From contig NZ_CADEGK010000009.1 of assembly GCF_902826855.1 (NCBI RefSeq), positions 1 through 50,508 on the forward strand: a stretch of 50,508 bases of DNA. Direction: 5' to 3'. The DNA is from an uncultured Phenylobacterium sp. (lineage in GTDB: Bacteria > Pseudomonadota > Alphaproteobacteria > Caulobacterales > Caulobacteraceae). The notes beneath the pieces were generated by a model, which ran no database searches, was not told where the DNA came from, and saw nothing but the letters and a program-made list of their open reading frames with translations. This document shows positions 42,702 through 50,508 of the stretch, one piece after another. Numbering within the stretch: position 1 is the stretch's first letter; every line of letters starts with the position of its first letter. A program made the position numbers and the translations under genes.

Positions 42702-45700
42702 CTACGCCGCCTTCGCCGAGTCCCAGACCCCGTCCCAGCCGGCTGGCGGGGGAGAGGCGGCGAGCTGGCGGGCGCGCTCCAGCATCAGGGCCGCGGGCCC
42801 GTCGTCGGGGGTGGCCGCCAGGGCCGCGGCGAAGGCTTCCACCGCCCCGTCCCAGCGGCCGGCCTTCAGCGCGCGGCGTCCCCGAGCGTAGGCCTCCAGG
42901 GTGGCGGAGCTCACCGCAGCGTCTGGCGTCAGGACCTGGAAGATCTTCTCCGGCCGCTGACGGCCGCGCACCTTGATGGCGTCCAGCTCGCGCAAGCGAT
43001 GCAGGTCTTCCACCGCCCGGGCGGTGTCCTCGCAGACCACGATCGCGACGCCGTAGGCTTTGGTGATCGCCTCCAGCCGCGAGGCCAGGTTCACGCTGTC
43101 GCCGATCACCGTGTAGTCCATCCGCTTGGGGGAGCCGATGGTGCCCGCCACCACGTTGCCGCTGGCGATGCCCACGCCCAGGCGGATGTCGGGCGCCCCG
43201 CGGTCGCGGCGCCGTTCGTTGATCGCCCCGATCATCCCCACCATCTCGACGGCGCTGTCGACGGCGTTCTGGGCGTCGCGGCCCGTGCTCAAGGGCGCCC
43301 CGTAGACGGCCATGATGGCGTCGCCGATATACTTGTCGAGTACGCCGTCGGAGGCGGCCACCGCCTCGAAGAGGTCGGTGAAGATCTCATTCAGCATGTC
43401 TACCGTGTCGCGCGGGCCGAGGTGCTCGGCCAGGCTCGTGAACCCGCGGATGTCGGCGAACAGGACGCTGGCCTCGCAGGCGGCGCCGAACAGAAGCTCG
43501 TCCTCGCGGCCCATGATCTGGTCGACCACGTCCTGGCTCATGAAGCGCCGCATGGCGCCCTGCAGGCGTTTGCCCTCGGTGATGTCCTCCACGATGATCA
43601 ACAGGCCGGCCTGCTCCTCGTCGGAGATCAGCGGTACGATCGAGACGTTGGCCGAAATCTTGTCGCCGCGCACCGTTACCAGGTCGGCGTCCAGGAACGA
43701 CTTCGGCCGCCCGGTCGCCCCCGCCTCGGTGATCTCGGCGGACAGCCAAGGGTTGCTGGACGCCCATTCGCGCTGGGTCTCCGGGTCGCTGGCCAGCTCC
43801 GGCGCCACGCCGAGGATCTCGCACGCCGCAGCATTCAGCTTCACCACGCGGGCCGCGCGGTCGAGGGTGATCACGCCGGAGGACATCGAGCGCAGGATCG
43901 AGTCGTTGTAGTTCCGCTCCGAAGCCACCTCGCCGAACAGGGTGGCGTTCTCGATGGCCACCGCCGCCTGCGCCGCGAAGGCGGTCATCCGGGCGATATC
44001 GGCGTCGTCGAACACCTCGCCGTCGAGCCGGTTGAAGGCCTGCATCACGCCCAGCTGCTTGCCCGCCCGGGTCACCACCGGCGCCGACAGGATGCTGCGG
44101 GTGACGTAGCCGGTGGCCTTGTCGACCTCGGGATTGAACCGCTCGTCGGCGTAGGCGTCGGTGACGTTGATCGGCGTGCTGATTGTGAAGCACTCGCCGG
44201 CCAGACCCGAGCCCGCCGGGAAGCGGATCTCGCGGCCGTCGACCCCCTCGGCGACAACGGACCACAGTTCGTCGGTTCGTTCGTCGTAGAGGAACAGCGA
44301 GCTGCGGTCGGCGCGGATGATCTGCGACGTCACTTGCACGATCCTGCGCAGCAGTTCCTCCAGGTGGATCTCGCTGGCGATGGCGATGTTGACGTCAAGA
44401 AGCTGGCGCAGCTCGCCGCTGGTCGACTCCGCGGTCTCGATCGCCCCGCCCCACCGCTCGGCCATCACCACGATCTGGCACAGCAGCATGATCAGCATGC
44501 CCAATGGCATCAGGTCGATGCCGATCCCGCGCTCCGGCAGTAAGCCGTTCGACGTGAAGTCGGTGTAGATCATGGCGCCGAAGAACATCGCCATGCCGAG
44601 CAGGTAGACCGCTGCGCCCGACCTCCGCCGCCACGCCGCGCGCGCCACGATGAAGGTGACATAGAGCATCGTGCCCAGCCGCACCCATACCGACCAGTAG
44701 GACACCTCGGACAGCCCCATCGTGCCGTGGATCGGGATCGCCACGGCATAGGCGAGGAAATCGGCGACGATGATGCCTTCCAGGATCCAGAACGGGACCC
44801 TGGGGCTCTCCTTCGGGAACAGGTGGTCGGTGTAGGCCACCAGCGCGGCCATCGCGACGCAGACCGTCAGGTACTCGATCGCCCGCATGGTCAGGAGCGA
44901 CATGCCGGGCGCCGCCAGGAGGATCAGGTTGTCGTGGGCGAAGACCGCCATCACCGGGATCATCGACAGGCAGGCCAGCCCGAACCACGCCCACACCCGG
45001 TCCTTGCGGCGGAAGGCGAAGATGATCAGCCCGTAGCAGGCCAGCACCAGGAGCGAAGTCAGGAGCAGGATGCCGCGCATCCAGTGCAGCGCGATCCAGC
45101 GGTTCATGGCCTTGGCCGGCCCGAACAGGGGCGCCCCTTCCACGCCATTGTCCCGCTGGCCGAACGACGAGACGTCCAGGCGCACGTCCAGCGGCCCGCC
45201 ATCGGCGTCGATGGTCACGTCGTGGGCCCGCACCGTCGGTTGGGTGGTGGCGTCGCTGAGCCCGGCCACGCCTTCCTCCGAGAGGACGCGACCGTTCACC
45301 ACCACGCGCGAGGCGGAATAGATGGTCGGCACGTAGAGCACGTAGCGACCGGGCTTCACGCCCAGCATCGTCAGCTGATAGCTCGCGGCGCCCTGGCCGG
45401 GCAGTCCGTTGCCCGTCTCCGACCATCGGCCGGGCAGCGCCACCAGCTGGGTCGACCCGGCGGCCGGGCCGGGCGCCCCGCTCCGCCAGGTGAGCTTCCA
45501 TTCGCCCGAGATCGGCGTCGGCCCCTTCAGGGCGCCGTAGGCCGAGTAGTCCACCAGGCCGGCGGCCGGCTTGGGGGCGGAGCGGTCGATCTGCTCCACG
45601 AAGAGCGGCGCGCACAAGAGGGCCATGGCTGCGATGACCGCCAGGGCGAACAGGAACCGCGGCCCCCGCGCCAGGTCGCCGGCGCGCGCCGCCCGCTCCG

Positions 45701-45728
45701 GGCCCGTCGCTTGCTCGGACGTCGCCAT
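42702..45728 (-). CDS. Membrane-bound class III adenylate cyclase with 7TM, GAF and PAS domains
   Basis: A 1,008-residue sensor. Order: one membrane helix (about 24-44); a periplasmic beta domain with 7TMR-DISM character (about 45-215); seven helices (about 220-425); GAF (about 459-600, e.g. RADRSSLFLYDERTDELWS); PAS (about 603-722); class III cyclase (about 753-932); a short TPR-like tail. Catalytic residues are present: metal Asp in LFADIRGFT and YIGDAIMAVY, Lys in DKYIGD with Thr in MDYTVIGD (an ATP-type pair), and N-x-x-x-R in NLASRLE. It should make cAMP in response to periplasmic and cytosolic signals. ATG 45728 is preferred to an adjacent TTG. Confidence 0.92.
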   Translation of the reverse strand: MATSEQATGPERAARAGDLARGPRFLFALAVIAAMALLCAPLFVEQIDRSAPKPAAGLVDYSAYGALKGPTPISGEWKLTWRSGAPGPAAGSTQLVALPGRWSETGNGLPGQGAASYQLTMLGVKPGRYVLYVPTIYSASRVVVNGRVLSEEGVAGLSDATTQPTVRAHDVTIDADGGPLDVRLDVSSFGQRDNGVEGAPLFGPAKAMNRWIALHWMRGILLLTSLLVLACYGLIIFAFRRKDRVWAWFGLACLSMIPVMAVFAHDNLILLAAPGMSLLTMRAIEYLTVCVAMAALVAYTDHLFPKESPRVPFWILEGIIVADFLAYAVAIPIHGTMGLSEVSYWSVWVRLGTMLYVTFIVARAAWRRRSGAAVYLLGMAMFFGAMIYTDFTSNGLLPERGIGIDLMPLGMLIMLLCQIVVMAERWGGAIETAESTSGELRQLLDVNIAIASEIHLEELLRRIVQVTSQIIRADRSSLFLYDERTDELWSVVAEGVDGREIRFPAGSGLAGECFTISTPINVTDAYADERFNPEVDKATGYVTRSILSAPVVTRAGKQLGVMQAFNRLDGEVFDDADIARMTAFAAQAAVAIENATLFGEVASERNYNDSILRSMSSGVITLDRAARVVKLNAAACEILGVAPELASDPETQREWASSNPWLSAEITEAGATGRPKSFLDADLVTVRGDKISANVSIVPLISDEEQAGLLIIVEDITEGKRLQGAMRRFMSQDVVDQIMGREDELLFGAACEASVLFADIRGFTSLAEHLGPRDTVDMLNEIFTDLFEAVAASDGVLDKYIGDAIMAVYGAPLSTGRDAQNAVDSAVEMVGMIGAINERRRDRGAPDIRLGVGIASGNVVAGTIGSPKRMDYTVIGDSVNLASRLEAITKAYGVAIVVCEDTARAVEDLHRLRELDAIKVRGRQRPEKIFQVLTPDAAVSSATLEAYARGRRALKAGRWDGAVEAFAAALAATPDDGPAALMLERARQLAASPPPAGWDGVWDSAKAA

Positions 45729-45876
45729 CAAACCCCTCCGCCCACTGTCTTATCGCACCCAATCTCAGGCGGTGTCACGGGCCCCGGCGGCGGCGAAGGA
45801 CCCGTTTACGCCACGTGACCACTTCCGCCGCGGGCCCGCGCGTCTAGGGTCTCCGCAGCAGAGCGGGAGGAACGCC

Positions 45877-46869
45877 ATGAAGGATTTCGCGGGCAAGTTC
45901 GCGGTGGTCACCGGCGGGGGCACGGGCATGGGGCGCGAGCTCGCCCGACAGCTGATTGCCGAGGGCTGCAGCGTCGCCATGTGCGATGTCTCCGAGCGGA
46001 CCATGGCCGAGACCATCCGCCTCGCCACCGCCGACGGCATCCCGCAGGGCGCCAGGATCACAGCCCACCACGCCGACGTCTCCATCGAGGGCGACCTGAT
46101 CCGTTTCCGCGACGAGGCCGTGAAGGCCCACGACCGCGACAAGCTGAACCTGCTGTTCAACAACGCCGGCATCGGCGGCGGCGGCTCCATGTTCAAGACC
46201 GACCGCGACGAGTGGGAACGCACCTTCAACATCTGCTGGGGCGGGGTGTACTTCGGCGTGCGCACCTTCCTGCCGCTGATGATCCCCGCCGATGAGGGGC
46301 ACATCGTCAACACCTCGTCGATCAACGGCTTCTGGGCCAGCCTGGGCCCAAGGGTCCCCCACACCTCCTACGCGGCGGCGAAGTTCGCGGTGAAGGGCTT
46401 CACCGAGGCGCTGATCACCGACCTGCGGGTCAACGCCCCGCACATCAAGTGTTCGGTGGTCATGCCGGGGCACATCGGCACCGACATCTCCGCCAACTCC
46501 AGGAAGGTGATCAACAACACCGAAGACGACAAGCTCTCGCCCGCCGAGATGGCGCGCGCCCGCAAGCGCCTGGCGGCCGGCGGCGTCGACGCCGAGGCGC
46601 TGAGCGACGAGGCGGTGCAGGGGATGATCGCCGAACAGGCGCGCCGGTTCCGGGAGGACGCGCCGATGAGCGCCGCCCAGGCCGCCACCGTGATCCTCAA
46701 CGGCGTCAAGGACGAGCGCTGGCGGATCCTGGTCGGCGACGATGCGGAGGTCCTGGACCGCATGGTCCGCGCCGACCCCGAACAGGCTTACGAACCCGAC
46801 TTCAGCCGGCGCATGGCGGCCGAGGGCGGTCTGCGCCTGGCCTCGGTAACCGGCCCGGAGCCGAAGTAG
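45877..46869 (+). CDS. SDR family NAD(P)-dependent oxidoreductase
   Basis: A 330-residue short-chain dehydrogenase. Cofactor loop VVTGGGTGMGRELA (about 10-23), DVS at the end of strand 2, NNAGIGGGGS, catalytic VNTSSINGF with Ser, and SYAAAKFAVKGF with the Tyr-x-x-x-Lys pair. The C-terminus is about 70 residues longer than the usual 250 and is helical and acidic, as in the group of larger SDRs often found in fatty-acid and steroid degraders. A GGGAGG ribosome site precedes the ATG. It is divergent from the cyclase gene. Confidence 0.9.
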   Translation: MKDFAGKFAVVTGGGTGMGRELARQLIAEGCSVAMCDVSERTMAETIRLATADGIPQGARITAHHADVSIEGDLIRFRDEAVKAHDRDKLNLLFNNAGIGGGGSMFKTDRDEWERTFNICWGGVYFGVRTFLPLMIPADEGHIVNTSSINGFWASLGPRVPHTSYAAAKFAVKGFTEALITDLRVNAPHIKCSVVMPGHIGTDISANSRKVINNTEDDKLSPAEMARARKRLAAGGVDAEALSDEAVQGMIAEQARRFREDAPMSAAQAATVILNGVKDERWRILVGDDAEVLDRMVRADPEQAYEPDFSRRMAAEGGLRLASVTGPEPK

Positions 46870-46878
46870 CCGCTAACC

Positions 46879-47100
46879 CTAGAGCCGGGTGAAGCTGCGG
46901 TTGTATCTGCGCAGGAAGGCGCGGCCCCTGGCATGGGGGTCCTCGGCCCAGCCTGCTCGGCCCACGGCCTGGAAGGATCCGTCGCCGCCGGCCTCCAACT
47001 GCAGCGTATCGCCGACGGCGAGGTGCAGCGCGTGCAAGGCCTCTTCGGTGAGGACGACCGCCACCCGGTCGCCGATCTGCTCGACCTTCAATGCAATCAT
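46879..47100 (-). CDS. AbrB/MazE-like antitoxin-type protein, without toxin
   Basis: A 73-residue protein whose N-terminal half, MIALKVEQIGDRVAVVLTEE and then ALHLAVGDTLQLE, has the swapped-hairpin AbrB/MazE pattern (strand, G-x-R-x-x-x-x-P/L-x-x-x, L-x-V-G-D-x-L-x-L). The C-terminal tail (RAFLRRYNRSFTRL) is basic. No MazF- or PIN-type toxin adjoins it: the SDR converges 10 bases away and thrB is divergent. A perfect palindrome overlaps its leader. Start at MIALK, which has GGAGGA upstream. Confidence 0.7.
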   Translation of the reverse strand: MIALKVEQIGDRVAVVLTEEALHALHLAVGDTLQLEAGGDGSFQAVGRAGWAEDPHARGRAFLRRYNRSFTRL

Positions 47101-47108
47101 GGGTTCCT

Positions 47109-47125
47109 CCGCGAGGTCCTCGCGG
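47109..47125. promoter_or_regulatory. Perfect palindrome upstream of the AbrB/MazE-like gene
   Basis: CCGCGAGG-T-CCTCGCGG has two perfect 8-base arms around a single base. It ends 8 bases before the antitoxin-like start codon, touching its ribosome site, and lies 60 bases upstream of thrB. A site for autorepression or a leader hairpin are the two readings. Confidence 0.45.
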
Positions 47126-47184
47126 TTGTAGCACAATCAGAGCCGAGGGTTGACCGGCCGCACGACCTACCGCATGCGGCGTCC

Positions 47185-48150
47185 ATGGCGGTCTACACCG
47201 ACATCACCGATGACGAGCTGGCCGCCCTCCTGGCCGATTTCAACCTGGGCGCGGCCACCTCGTTCAAGGGCGTGGCCGAGGGGGTGGAGAACTCCAACTT
47301 CCTGCTGGAGACCGAGACGGGGCGGTACTTCCTGACGGTCTACGAGAAGCGGGTGCGGGAGGAGGACCTGCCGTTCTTCCTCGGCCTCATGCAGTGGCTG
47401 GAGCAGCACGGGTTTCCTAGCGCGCGGCCGATCCCCGACCGCAACGGCCAGGTGCTGAAGCGAATGCGGGGCAAGCCCTGCGCCCTGGTGAGCTTCCTCT
47501 CCGGGCTGTCGGTGCGCAGGCCCGGCGTGGCCCACTGCCGCGAGGCCGGCGACAGCCTGGCCCGTCTGCACCTGGCGGGCGCCGGGTTCCCGATGCGACG
47601 GGAGAACGACCTGGGGCAGTCGTCCTGGTCGCCGATGTTCTCGACGCTGAAGGCGCAGGCTGAGGGGCTGAAGCCGGGGCTGGCGGCGGTGATCGAGGGG
47701 GATCTGGCGCGGCTGGCTGCGGGCTGGCCGACCGGGCTGCCGGAGGGCGTGATCCACGCCGATTACTTCCCCGACAACGTGTTCTTCCAGGCCGGCAAGT
47801 TCGCGGCGGCCTTCGACTTCTACTTCGCATGCACCGATGCGCTGGCCTATGACATCGCGGTCGCCCTGAACGCCTGGTGCTTCGAGCCGGACGGCAGCTT
47901 CAACATCACCTCGGCGCGCGCGCTGGTGGCGGGGTACGAGGCGCGCAGGCCGCTGTCGGACGCGGAGCGCTCGGTGTTGCCGGTGCTGGCGCACGGCGCG
48001 GCGATGCGGTTCTTCCTGACCCGGCTGCACGACTGGGGCGCGACGCCCGCCGGCGCGCTCGTGCGCCCCAAGGATCCGTTGGAGTACGAGCGCAAGTTGG
48101 CAGTGCACAGGTCGTCGCCCGACCTGGTGCTGTTCGGGGGCGGTGCTTGA
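47185..48150 (+). CDS. thrB: Homoserine kinase (APH-fold type)
   Basis: A 321-residue kinase of the aminoglycoside-phosphotransferase fold, the ThrB form used by Alphaproteobacteria: [38 protein letters not shown], the catalytic loop [14 protein letters not shown] (Brenner-type H-x-D-x-x-x-x-N) and [20 protein letters not shown] with the metal Asp. It phosphorylates homoserine in threonine synthesis. Its stop overlaps the rnhA start (TTGA); the thrB-rnhA pair is a conserved alphaproteobacterial arrangement, usually after ispH, which is absent directly upstream here. Confidence 0.94.
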   Translation: MAVYTDITDDELAALLADFNLGAATSFKGVAEGVENSNFLLETETGRYFLTVYEKRVREEDLPFFLGLMQWLEQHGFPSARPIPDRNGQVLKRMRGKPCALVSFLSGLSVRRPGVAHCREAGDSLARLHLAGAGFPMRRENDLGQSSWSPMFSTLKAQAEGLKPGLAAVIEGDLARLAAGWPTGLPEGVIHADYFPDNVFFQAGKFAAAFDFYFACTDALAYDIAVALNAWCFEPDGSFNITSARALVAGYEARRPLSDAERSVLPVLAHGAAMRFFLTRLHDWGATPAGALVRPKDPLEYERKLAVHRSSPDLVLFGGGA

Positions 48151-48599
48151 CGCCCCACGTGATGATCTTCACCGACGGCGCCTGCTCCGGGAACCCGGGG
48201 CCGGGGGGCTGGGGTGCGATCCTGATCTCCGGCGAGAGCCGCAAGGAGATCTGCGGCGGCGAGCCCGGGACGACCAACAACCGCATGGAGCTGATGGCCG
48301 CCATCCAAGCGCTGGAGGCGCTGAAGAAGCCCTGCAGGGTCGAGCTGCACACGGACTCGACCTACGTGCAGAAGGGCATCCACGAATGGATCCACAACTG
48401 GAAACGCCGTGGCTGGAAGACCGCCGACAACAAGCCGGTGAAGAACGAAGACCTGTGGCGACGTCTTGATGAAGCGCGGCAGCGTCACGACGTGAAATGG
48501 CATTGGGTGAAGGGTCATGCTGGCCACGAGCTGAACGAACGGGCCGACGAGCTGGCCCGCCAGGGCCTGACCGAGGCGCGGCAAGCAGCCACGGGCTGA
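48147..48599 (+). CDS. rnhA: Ribonuclease HI
   Basis: A 150-residue RNase HI with [18 protein letters not shown] (first catalytic Asp), [13 protein letters not shown] (catalytic Glu), ELHTDSTYV (third Asp), [20 protein letters not shown] (basic handle) and [15 protein letters not shown] (His and last Asp). It cleaves the RNA strand of RNA:DNA hybrids. The TTG start overlaps the thrB stop; a downstream ATG (48162) would remove residues before the first strand, so TTG fits the family length better. Confidence 0.95.
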   Translation: MTPHVMIFTDGACSGNPGPGGWGAILISGESRKEICGGEPGTTNNRMELMAAIQALEALKKPCRVELHTDSTYVQKGIHEWIHNWKRRGWKTADNKPVKNEDLWRRLDEARQRHDVKWHWVKGHAGHELNERADELARQGLTEARQAATG

Positions 48600-48601
48600 T
48601 C

Positions 48602-48625
48602 GTTCGATCTTGAACTAGATTGTTC
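48602..48625. promoter_or_regulatory. Alternating GTTC/GAAC array upstream of the MarR gene
   Basis: GTTC-gatctt-GAAC-tagatt-GTTC: three tetramers exactly 10 bases apart, alternately inverted, with the overlapping imperfect dyad ATCT-tgaact-AGAT. One helical turn per half-site suits a dimeric regulator such as the MarR protein encoded just downstream. Spacing and orientation do not fit a LexA box. Confidence 0.4.
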
Positions 48626-48674
48626 GCGCGCAATGAATCATGATGGCCCGGCGGGTGATTCGGAGGCTGTGCGC

Positions 48675-49115
48675 ATGGTCAGCGAGGACCATCCCGAGGT
48701 TCAGGTCTTCGACGAGATCAGCATGATCGAGTACGGGGTGCGAACGGCGATCAGCCGCAGCCTGCCAGTCGGGCTGACGTATCCGCAGTACGAGGTGCTG
48801 AACCTGATCGCCCGGCGTGGCGAGGACCTCACGCCGGCGTTCATCGCCAGGTCTCTGAAGATGACGCCCGGGGCGATCACCAACACGTTGCAGAGGCTCG
48901 AAGCGACGAAGCTCATCACCGTGGACCCGTGCGGCGCGGATCGGCGGCGCAAGCGCGTGCGGCTCACCGCGAACGGACGCGAGGCCTACGCACGGTCCAT
49001 GGCGGCGATCCGGCCGAAGGTGGAGAAGCTGCGCGATGGCTTCACCCAGAAGGAATTCCGCGACGCGTTACCTTTCCTGCGGGCGCTCAGAATCTGGATG
49101 ACCGAGCAGGTCTAG
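48675..49115 (+). CDS. MarR family transcriptional regulator
   Basis: A 146-residue winged-helix protein: LTYPQYEVLNLIARRGEDLTPAFIARSLKMTPGAITNTLQRLEATKLI is the helix-turn-helix, ADRRRKRVRLTANGREA the wing with the D-R-R-x-K-R motif, and the flanks are dimerisation helices. MarR proteins repress small operons and respond to phenolic or oxidant ligands. The ATG at 48675 has GGAGG eight bases before it; an in-frame ATG at 48633 would add 14 residues but has no ribosome site. It probably autoregulates through the array at 48602-48625. Confidence 0.88.
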   Translation: MVSEDHPEVQVFDEISMIEYGVRTAISRSLPVGLTYPQYEVLNLIARRGEDLTPAFIARSLKMTPGAITNTLQRLEATKLITVDPCGADRRRKRVRLTANGREAYARSMAAIRPKVEKLRDGFTQKEFRDALPFLRALRIWMTEQV

Positions 49116-49254
49116 GGCCAGTTTCACCTTGGGGCCATGTCGGCGCTGTGCTCGGTGACACGTCTTCCAGGCTGGCCGCTGAACTCAGGCACCCGATCGA
49201 TGGCCAAAACCGGCCGCCGAGGCGTACATCGCCACCGGCCCGGAAGTCCGGCCG

Positions 49255-50508
49255 TCAGTCTTGCTGGGCTGGCGCGTAGGTGAGGTAGCCGCGCTCGACC
49301 ATGCGCAACACGAACTCCTCGTGCTTCTTCTCGCTGTCGCCGTCCTTCTTCGAGCCGAAGCTGATGATCGGCAGCAAGTCCTCAACTTGGCTGAACATGC
49401 GCCGCTCGATCACTTCGCGGATTTTCTCGTAGGAAGTCCAGGACGGGTTCTTGCCGCCATGCCCCGCGCGTGCGCGCAGCGTGAACTTCACGACTTCGTT
49501 GCGGAAATCCTTCGGGTTCGCGATGCCAGCCGGCTTTTCGATCTTCGACAGCTCTTGGTTCAACAGCTCGCGGTTGAGCAGCTGGCCGGTGTCGGGGTCC
49601 TTGTAGTCGATGTCCTCGATCCAAGCGTCGGCGAAATCGACATAGCGATCGAACAGGTTCTGCCCAAAATCGTGGTAGCTCTCGAGATACGCCTTCTGAA
49701 TCTCGTTGCCGATGAACTCCGCATAGCGCGGCGCCAGTTCGGCCTTCACGAATTCCAGCAGCTTGTTCTCGGTCTCCTGGGGATATTGTTCGCGCCGGAC
49801 GTTCTGCTCCAGCACGTACATCAAGTGCACCGGATCGGCGGCCACTTCGGTGGTGTCGTGATTGTAGGTCGCGGCCAGCACCTTGAACGCAAACCGCGTC
49901 GAGATCCCGTCCATGCCTTCGTCAACACCGGCGGCGTCCTTATACTCTTGCATCGTGCGCGCCTTCGGATCGACCTCCTTCAGGCTCTCGCCGTTATAAA
50001 CGCGCATCTTCGCGAACACGTTGGAGTTCTCGTGCTCCTTCAGGCGCGACAGCACCGAGAACCGCGCCAGCATTTCCAGCGTGCCCGGCGCGCATGGCGC
50101 TTCCGACAGCTCCGAACCTCGGATCAGCTTTTCGTAGATCAGCCGCTCTTCCTGCACGCGGAGGCAATACGGCACCTTGATCACGTAGATCCGGTCGATG
50201 AAGGCTTCGTTGTTCTTGTTGTTCTTGAACGTCTGCCATTCGCTCTCGTTCGAGTGCGCCATGATGACGCCTTGGAACGGGATCGCGCCGATATTCTCGG
50301 TGCCGACGTAATTGCTTTCCTGCGTGGCCGTCAGCAGCGGGTGCAGCATCTTGATCGGCGCTTTGAACATTTCGACGAATTCGAGAATGCCCTGATTGGC
50401 GCGGTTGAGGCCGCCCGAATAGGAATACGCGTCAGGATCGTTCTGCGCGTGCATTTCGAGCTTGCGGATATCGACCTTGCCGACCAGCGAGCTGATGTCC
50501 TGGTTGTT
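49255..50508 (-). CDS. prkA: PrkA family serine protein kinase (partial, C-terminal part)
   Basis: About 417 residues of the C-terminal two thirds of PrkA/YeaG continue off the right edge; the visible start is NNQDISSLVGKVDIRKLEM. The AAA+ core end (SYSGGLNRANQGILEFVEMFKAP, GVIMAHSNESEW, DRIYVIKVPYCLRV) and the PrkA C-terminal domain (NPKDFRNEVVKFTLRAR) are clear. E. coli YeaG has 644 residues, so about 225 are missing. It supports stationary-phase and nitrogen-starvation responses with YeaH and SpoVR. The usual downstream yeaH is not here: a convergent MarR gene follows after 139 bases in which I see no clear terminator. Third positions are more AT-rich than in neighbours. Confidence 0.93.
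   Translation of the reverse strand, partial: NNQDISSLVGKVDIRKLEMHAQNDPDAYSYSGGLNRANQGILEFVEMFKAPIKMLHPLLTATQESNYVGTENIGAIPFQGVIMAHSNESEWQTFKNNKNNEAFIDRIYVIKVPYCLRVQEERLIYEKLIRGSELSEAPCAPGTLEMLARFSVLSRLKEHENSNVFAKMRVYNGESLKEVDPKARTMQEYKDAAGVDEGMDGISTRFAFKVLAATYNHDTTEVAADPVHLMYVLEQNVRREQYPQETENKLLEFVKAELAPRYAEFIGNEIQKAYLESYHDFGQNLFDRYVDFADAWIEDIDYKDPDTGQLLNRELLNQELSKIEKPAGIANPKDFRNEVVKFTLRARAGHGGKNPSWTSYEKIREVIERRMFSQVEDLLPIISFGSKKDGDSEKKHEEFVLRMVERGYLTYAPAQQD

Noticed and set aside
42999-44543. Long forward-strand open frame inside the adenylate cyclase gene
   Set aside because: The composition (Gly/Asp/Val/His rich, no motifs) is that of an antisense shadow in high-GC DNA; the cyclase on the other strand has all its catalytic motifs.
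48602-48625. GTTC repeats as a second LexA box
   Set aside because: Direct GTTC copies are 16 bases apart and the middle copy is inverted; LexA in this group needs direct GTTC with a 7-base spacer.

Overview
The window is high-GC DNA from a member of the Caulobacterales, most likely Phenylobacterium or Caulobacter. The strongest clue is a full-length PodJ-type polarity factor (31043-33670). Supporting clues are an alphaproteobacterial LexA box, a DnaA-box-like site upstream of podJ, a homoserine kinase-RNase HI pair, a TauE/SafE-TIGR02186 pair, and many chromosomal REP-like palindromes. It reads as ordinary chromosome with a few accessory patches. I saw no rRNA, tRNA, CRISPR array, transposase or prophage.

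Layout, left to right. 1-3.5 kb: the N-terminal part of carB, a small conserved ORF, a MAPEG protein and UbiD. 3.6-7.1 kb: a small acidic protein coupled to an epoxide hydrolase, then a compact EthD / alpha-beta hydrolase / ECF sigma operon. 7.1-15.4 kb: two MmcQ/YjbR proteins, a lipocalin, gamma-glutamyltransferase, a remnant of a terminase-like HTH gene, an amidohydrolase divergent from a flavin-dependent oxidoreductase around a perfect palindrome, a periplasmic trypsin-like protease, an orphan SOS box and an ETFB-type methyltransferase. 15.5-19 kb: a MATE exporter, a fatty acid desaturase and UbiA. 19.1-22.5 kb: a small lipoprotein, a VOC protein, a tandem-repeat HTH protein, about 530 bases of large palindromes and an AT-richer DUF4238 gene.

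22.6-28.9 kb holds five acyl-CoA dehydrogenase genes on one strand, ending at an intrinsic terminator. The four first-transcribed members keep the helix-G catalytic glutamate. The last, shorter one appears to have lost it, which suggests a non-catalytic partner subunit shared by several catalytic paralogues. 29-36 kb: an MprF-like aminoacyl-phosphatidylglycerol synthase, a small membrane protein, podJ and a TauE/SafE-TIGR02186-DUF3429 operon. 36-42 kb: a carboxylesterase, an unknown protein, and the helicase and PdeM endonuclease of the ligase-associated DNA repair set. 42-50.5 kb: a lipoprotein-like methyltransferase, a 7TM-GAF-PAS adenylate cyclase, an SDR, an orphan AbrB/MazE-like antitoxin, thrB-rnhA, a MarR regulator, and the C-terminal part of PrkA running off the right edge.

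No single locus is a clearly new system. The best candidates for undescribed biology are the acyl-CoA dehydrogenase array, the 238-bp structured element at 21058-21295, the SOS box with no recognised SOS gene, and palindromic repeats that enter coding sequence (in-frame in the helicase, and as shared stop codons at 15.4-15.6 kb). All functional statements rest on motif recognition by eye; no database search was run.
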